A DNA stretch of 64,000 nucleotides from an uncultured Eubacteriales bacterium (lineage in GTDB: Bacteria > Bacillota > Clostridia > Oscillospirales > Oscillospiraceae), in contig CAJKDY010000008.1 in the NCBI GenBank assembly GCA_905198835.1, positions 1 through 64,000 of the forward strand. Reading direction: 5' to 3'. The notes beneath the pieces were generated by a model, which was given only the letters and a program-made list of their open reading frames with translations, ran no database searches and had not been told where the DNA came from. Shown one piece after another: positions 60,687 to 64,000 of this stretch (position 1 is its first letter; the number at the start of each line of letters is the position of its first letter). Position numbers and translations under genes: made by a program.

Positions 60687-61613
60687 ATGACCCAAGCGCA
60701 AACCAAAAAGCAAATATGGCCCCAGCTGATGATGGTGGCCGCCACCGTGATCTGGGGTTCTTCCTTCCTTTTGATGTCCCAAGCGGTGGATAATATCCCT
60801 GTCTTTTTCCTGCTGGCCGTCCGCTTCACCCTGGGAACAGGAGTCCTGGCCCTGGTCTTTTGGACGCGGTGGAAAAATCTGGACTGGGCGGCGGTCAAGG
60901 GCGGGGCCGTCCTGGGCGTGCTGATGCAGACGGCCTATATCTTCCAGACCTACGGCCTGAAGGACCTCTCCTTTAGTCAGGGCACCACACCGGGCAAGAA
61001 TGCCTTCTTCACCGCGGTCTACTGCATCCTGGTCCCCTTCCTGGTGTGGCTCTTCTTCAAAAAGCGCCCTGACGTCTATAACGTAGCCGCCGCGGTGCTG
61101 TGCCTTTCTGGCATCGGTCTTGTGTCCCTGGGTGGCGAGTTCGGGATCGTGGGGGGTGATATCCTGACCATACTGGGCGGGGTGATGTTCGCTCTGCACA
61201 TCATTATGGTGCCCCGGTATGCCCAGCGCTCCGACGTGATCCTGCTCACCATCTTGCAGTTTGCCACCATGGCCCTTCTCTCCTGGCTGGGGGTGCTCCT
61301 CACCGGCCAGGCCATGCCCCTGACCGCCATCGCGCCGGAGAACTGGCTGCGCATCGGGTATCTGGCCGTCTTCGCCACCGCCCTTGCTATGCTCTTTCAG
61401 AACGTGGGCCAGGCCCACACCGCCCCGGCCACGGCGGCGGTGCTGCTGAGCCTGGAGGCCCCCTTTGGCGTTTTGTTCTCCGTGCTCTTTGGTACGGAGC
61501 GGCCTACCCTCGCCATGTACTGCGGCTTTGGGCTCATCTTCCTGGCCATTCTTGTGTCCGAGACCAAGCTGGCATTTTTGCCCCACAGAAAAAAATTTGA
61601 AAAAAGGGGTTGA
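60687..61613 (+). CDS. DMT family (EamA) transporter
   Basis: A 308-residue membrane protein with ten predicted helices in two EamA halves. The start (MMVAATVIWGSSFLLMSQAVDNIPVFFL) and TPGKNAFFTAVYCILVPFLVW are typical. Members export or import metabolites such as amino acids; this one cannot be assigned a substrate. The C-terminal tail is basic (KKFEKRG). AAAGGAGAAG precedes the ATG. The stop codon lies inside the -35 box of the following T-box promoter. Confidence 0.9.
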   Translation: MTQAQTKKQIWPQLMMVAATVIWGSSFLLMSQAVDNIPVFFLLAVRFTLGTGVLALVFWTRWKNLDWAAVKGGAVLGVLMQTAYIFQTYGLKDLSFSQGTTPGKNAFFTAVYCILVPFLVWLFFKKRPDVYNVAAAVLCLSGIGLVSLGGEFGIVGGDILTILGGVMFALHIIMVPRYAQRSDVILLTILQFATMALLSWLGVLLTGQAMPLTAIAPENWLRIGYLAVFATALAMLFQNVGQAHTAPATAAVLLSLEAPFGVLFSVLFGTERPTLAMYCGFGLIFLAILVSETKLAFLPHRKKFEKRG

Positions 61614-61638
61614 CAAATTCCTAGGGTCCGTTTATAAT
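61610..61638 (+). promoter_or_regulatory. Consensus promoter of the T-box transcript
   Basis: TTGACA and TATAAT, both perfect, are exactly 17 bases apart. Confidence 0.93.
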
Positions 61639-61649
61639 GCGGATAACAA

Positions 61650-61940
61650 CTTCATCACGCTAAACCGATGAGGAAGTAGAGTACCCAGAGAACAGCTGAG
61701 CCGTAGCGAGTCCCGGAGGGTGTGAGCGGGGCGCGAGGTTGCTGGGGAATGGCCTTCCGAGGGCGGGCTGAACGGCGAGGTTTCTCGCTCAGTAGTTCCC
61801 GACGGGTCCCCTCCCGTTAGAGCGCGGGGCCGAGTATGATGGTACTCGGAAGCGAGTGGACATCGAAAGATGTCAATTTGGGTGGTATCGCAGAAGCATC
61901 ACGCTTTTGTCCCATGTAGGGGACAAAAGCGTTTTTGTTT
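61650..61940 (+). promoter_or_regulatory. T-box leader with tryptophan (UGG) specifier
   Basis: The 5' leader carries stem I (GGAAG 5' arm paired with CUUCC, CCCAG with CUGGG), the AGUA and GAA sides of the specifier loop with UGG at 61750-61752, a GGGUGUGAG apical loop, and the T-box AAUUUGGGUGGUAUCGC (61875-61891), which binds the tRNA acceptor end. A terminator follows (61902-61913 with 61920-61931, then five T's). Uncharged tRNA-Trp should allow read-through, so the ABC transporter behind it is induced by tryptophan shortage. This fills the gap between the two neighbouring genes. Confidence 0.92.
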
Positions 61941-62012
61941 TCTACGGCAAACTCCGGCACAGTTTCGCCCTCCATCTGCCGCCCAAATCAAAAAAATTGG
62001 AGGTCATCCACA

Positions 62013-63119
62013 ATGAAAAACCGCAACATCATCCGTAAGTTCCTGTCCCTGGCCCTGGGCGCTACGTTGGCCCTCTCCCTGGCCGCCTGCGGCGGCAACG
62101 ACGGCGGCACCGCCACCGGTCCCTCCGCCGCTCCCACCGACGCCGCCACCGACGCGCCTGTGGCCGACGGCGCCACCTACAAGATCGGCATCTGCAACTA
62201 CGTAGACGACGCCTCTCTCAACCAGATCGTGGAAAACATCCAGACCCGGCTCCAGGAGATCGGCGACGAGAAGGGCGTGAAGTTCGAGGTCTCTTACGAC
62301 AACTGCAACGCCGACAGCGCCGTGATGGGCCAGATCATCCAGAACTTCATCGCCGACGATGTGGACCTGATGGTGGGCGTGGCCACCCCCGTGGCCATGC
62401 GGATGCAGGCCGCTACCGAGGATAACAAGATCCCCGTGGTCTTCTCCGCCGTGTCCGACCCTGTCAGCACCCAACTGGTGGCCAGCCTGGACGCGCCCGG
62501 GGCCAACATCACCGGCACCAGCGACTATCTGGACACCAACGCCATCATGGAGCTGATCTTCGCCCAGAACCCCAATGCCACCAAGATCGGCTTCCTCTAT
62601 GACCAGGGTCAGGACTCCTCCACCACGCCCATCGCCCACGCCAAGGAGTATCTGGACGCCAAGGGCATTGCCTATGTGGACCGCACCGGCACCACCGTGG
62701 ACGAGGTCAAGCTGGCCGCCGACGCCCTGGTGGCCGACGGCGTGGACGCCATTTTCACCCCCACCGACAACACCATTATGACCGCCGAGCTTTCCATCTA
62801 CGAGACCCTGGCCCAGGCCGGCATCCCCCACTACACCGGCGCGGACTCCTTCGCCTTGAACGGCGCCTTCCTGGGCTACGGCGTGGACTACGCCAACCTG
62901 GGCCGTGAGACCGCCGACATGATCGCCCAGGTCCTCGTCGATGGCGCCGACCCCGCCACCCTGGCCGTCAAGACCTTTGACAACGGCACCGCCACCATCA
63001 ATACCGAGACCTGCGCCGCTCTGGGCCTGGACTACGAGAGCGTCAAAGCCGCCTTTGAGCCCCTTTGTTCCAAGGTCCAGGAGATCACCACCGCCGAGAG
63101 CTTCGGCGATCTGCAGTAA
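62013..63119 (+). CDS. Tryptophan ABC transporter binding lipoprotein (TrpX-like)
   Basis: A 368-residue lipoprotein with lipobox LAAC (C26) and an Ala/Thr/Asp/Pro linker, then a type-2 binding domain of the ABC_sub_bind family (YKIGICNYVDDASLNQIVENI; VFSAVSDPVSTQLVASL; GRETADMIAQVL). This family is paired with LivH-type permeases and, in Firmicutes, is often controlled by Trp or Tyr T-boxes (TrpXYP and relatives). The UGG specifier points to tryptophan. Start: ATG nine bases after TTGGAGG. It is followed by its permease gene after 70 bases. Confidence 0.88.
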   Translation: MKNRNIIRKFLSLALGATLALSLAACGGNDGGTATGPSAAPTDAATDAPVADGATYKIGICNYVDDASLNQIVENIQTRLQEIGDEKGVKFEVSYDNCNADSAVMGQIIQNFIADDVDLMVGVATPVAMRMQAATEDNKIPVVFSAVSDPVSTQLVASLDAPGANITGTSDYLDTNAIMELIFAQNPNATKIGFLYDQGQDSSTTPIAHAKEYLDAKGIAYVDRTGTTVDEVKLAADALVADGVDAIFTPTDNTIMTAELSIYETLAQAGIPHYTGADSFALNGAFLGYGVDYANLGRETADMIAQVLVDGADPATLAVKTFDNGTATINTETCAALGLDYESVKAAFEPLCSKVQEITTAESFGDLQ

Positions 63120-63189
63120 AACGCGCATACTATAAAAGAGGCGGCGGGGCTGACGGCCTCGCCGCTCTCTTGACAAAGGAGGCATTTCC

Positions 63190-64000
63190 ATGGACTTTTT
63201 GAGCGCCCTGGGCCTGGGTCAGACGGCGCTGGAGCTGGGGCTTGTCTACTCCTTGGTGGCTCTGGCTTTGTTTTTGAGCTACTCCATGCTCAACGTCTGC
63301 GACCTCTCTACCGACGGCTGCTTCATTCTGGGCGGCGCGGTGGGCGGCGTACTGGCTATGGCGGGCTATCCCCTGCTGTCCATCCCCGCGGCTATGCTGG
63401 CGGGGCTTTGCTCGGGCTTTATCACCGCCTTTTTGCAGACCCGCATGGGCATCGACTCCCTTTTGGCTGGCATCATCGTCAACACCGGGCTCTATTCGGT
63501 GAACATGGCCATCATGGGCTCCAATCTGAACCTCTTCAAGACCTCCACGGTCTTCACCATGGCGAAGGACGCCCTGGCGGGCACGCCCCTTTCCGGGCAG
63601 TCCATGCTGTTGGTGGTCCTCTGCATCGTGGCTTTGGTGATCGCGCTGCTGGTGGCCTTTTTGAAGACCAAGCTGGGCCTTGCCATCCGGGCCACCGGGG
63701 ACAATCCCGACATGGTCCGCTCTTCCTCCATCAGCCCCATCTTCACCACCACGGTGGGTCTGTGCCTGTCTAACGCCCTGACCGCCCTGGCGGGCTGTCT
63801 GCTGGCCCAGAGCCAGAAGTCCCTGGACATCAAAGACGGCACCGGCGTTTTGACCATCGCCCTGGCTAGTCTCCTCATTGGCCGGACCCTCATGGGCAAG
63901 GGCCCCTTGTCCGTCCGGGCCATGGGCATGGTGGTGGGCTCGGTGCTGTTCCGGCTGATCTACGCCATCGCCCTTCGGTTTGATATGCCCACGTCCATGC
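63190..64000 (+). CDS. ABC transporter permease (TrpY-like), cut by the window end
   Basis: The first 270 codons of a membrane permease; no stop is reached. The pattern is the BPD_transp_2 family: LGLVYSLVALALFLSYSMLNVCDLSTDGCFILGGAV at the start, then FLKTKLGLAIRATGDNPDMVRSSSI as the ATPase-contact loop and ALASLLIGRTLMGKG. At least seven helices are visible. AAAGGAGG lies just before the ATG. It works with the tryptophan-binding lipoprotein; an ATPase gene is expected beyond the window. Confidence 0.9.
   Translation, partial: MDFLSALGLGQTALELGLVYSLVALALFLSYSMLNVCDLSTDGCFILGGAVGGVLAMAGYPLLSIPAAMLAGLCSGFITAFLQTRMGIDSLLAGIIVNTGLYSVNMAIMGSNLNLFKTSTVFTMAKDALAGTPLSGQSMLLVVLCIVALVIALLVAFLKTKLGLAIRATGDNPDMVRSSSISPIFTTTVGLCLSNALTALAGCLLAQSQKSLDIKDGTGVLTIALASLLIGRTLMGKGPLSVRAMGMVVGSVLFRLIYAIALRFDMPTSM

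Noticed and set aside
61650..61940. The structured region before the tryptophan transporter as a tRNA or small RNA gene
   Set aside because: It has the T-box sequence, specifier loop and terminator in order, which explains it as a leader.

Overview
The window looks like a chromosomal segment of a GC-rich, spore-forming gut Clostridium of the Oscillospiraceae type (Flavonifractor/Lawsonibacter/Oscillibacter-like). The evidence is AGGAGG Shine-Dalgarno sites before most genes, consensus sigma-A promoters, the scpA-scpB-DUF2953-ytfJ-dacF block, an IspH/ribosomal-protein-S1 fusion, SLH-anchored surface proteins, T-box and riboswitch leaders, and lipoproteins with TDAP-rich linkers. No rRNA, tRNA, CRISPR array, insertion sequence or prophage was seen.

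Layout. 0.2-1.4 kb: a small SLH surface protein. 1.5-11 kb: a tight seven-domain-theme operon of six genes: an SDF-type symporter with an extra cytosolic N-terminal domain, a STAS anti-anti-sigma-like protein, a membrane SpoIIE-type phosphatase with a LytS-like sensor and a C-terminal RsbW-like kinase domain, a binding-protein/permease fusion, an ABC ATPase with an RsbW-like tail, and a CstA-family transporter. 11-16.6 kb: cupin and flavodoxin redox genes with a divergent LysR regulator, a CoA-disulfide-reductase/rhodanese fusion and a MATE exporter. 16.7-21.3 kb: two polar amino acid ABC transporters, one of them cystine-like. 21.5-23.4 kb: a Na/Pi-cotransporter-like protein behind a yybP-ykoY (Mn2+) riboswitch. 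23.5-32.2 kb: a 2,792-residue surface protein behind a cobalamin riboswitch. 32.2-35.3 kb: a sugar isomerase and xylulokinase pair. 35.3-39 kb: a PPOX-type flavoprotein, a GIY-YIG protein, citrate synthase and a PatB-type C-S lyase. 39-45 kb: a five-gene ABC transporter operon with a DUF3798-type binding lipoprotein. 45-60.6 kb: housekeeping genes (rRNA methyltransferase, site-2 protease, ScpAB, spore and wall proteins, pseudouridine synthase, RpiR regulator, Cmk, PlsC, IspH-S1, PcrA-like helicase, 3-methyladenine glycosylase). 60.7-64 kb: a DMT transporter, then a tryptophan-specific T-box and the start of an ABC operon that runs off the window.

The most interesting system is the 1.5-11 kb operon. 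The same switch-kinase fold appears to occur three times: in a normal form on the phosphatase, and as altered forms fused to a symporter and to an ABC ATPase. A STAS protein is encoded with them but no sigma factor. I infer that a partner-switching module here acts on transporters rather than on transcription, possibly in response to pyruvate or a related acid. The second is the giant B12-regulated surface protein, whose alpha/alpha-barrel plus DUF4430 domain order recalls transcobalamin and intrinsic factor, suggesting a cell-wall corrinoid-capture protein.

All family assignments come from reading the sequence and from memory of families. No search was run.
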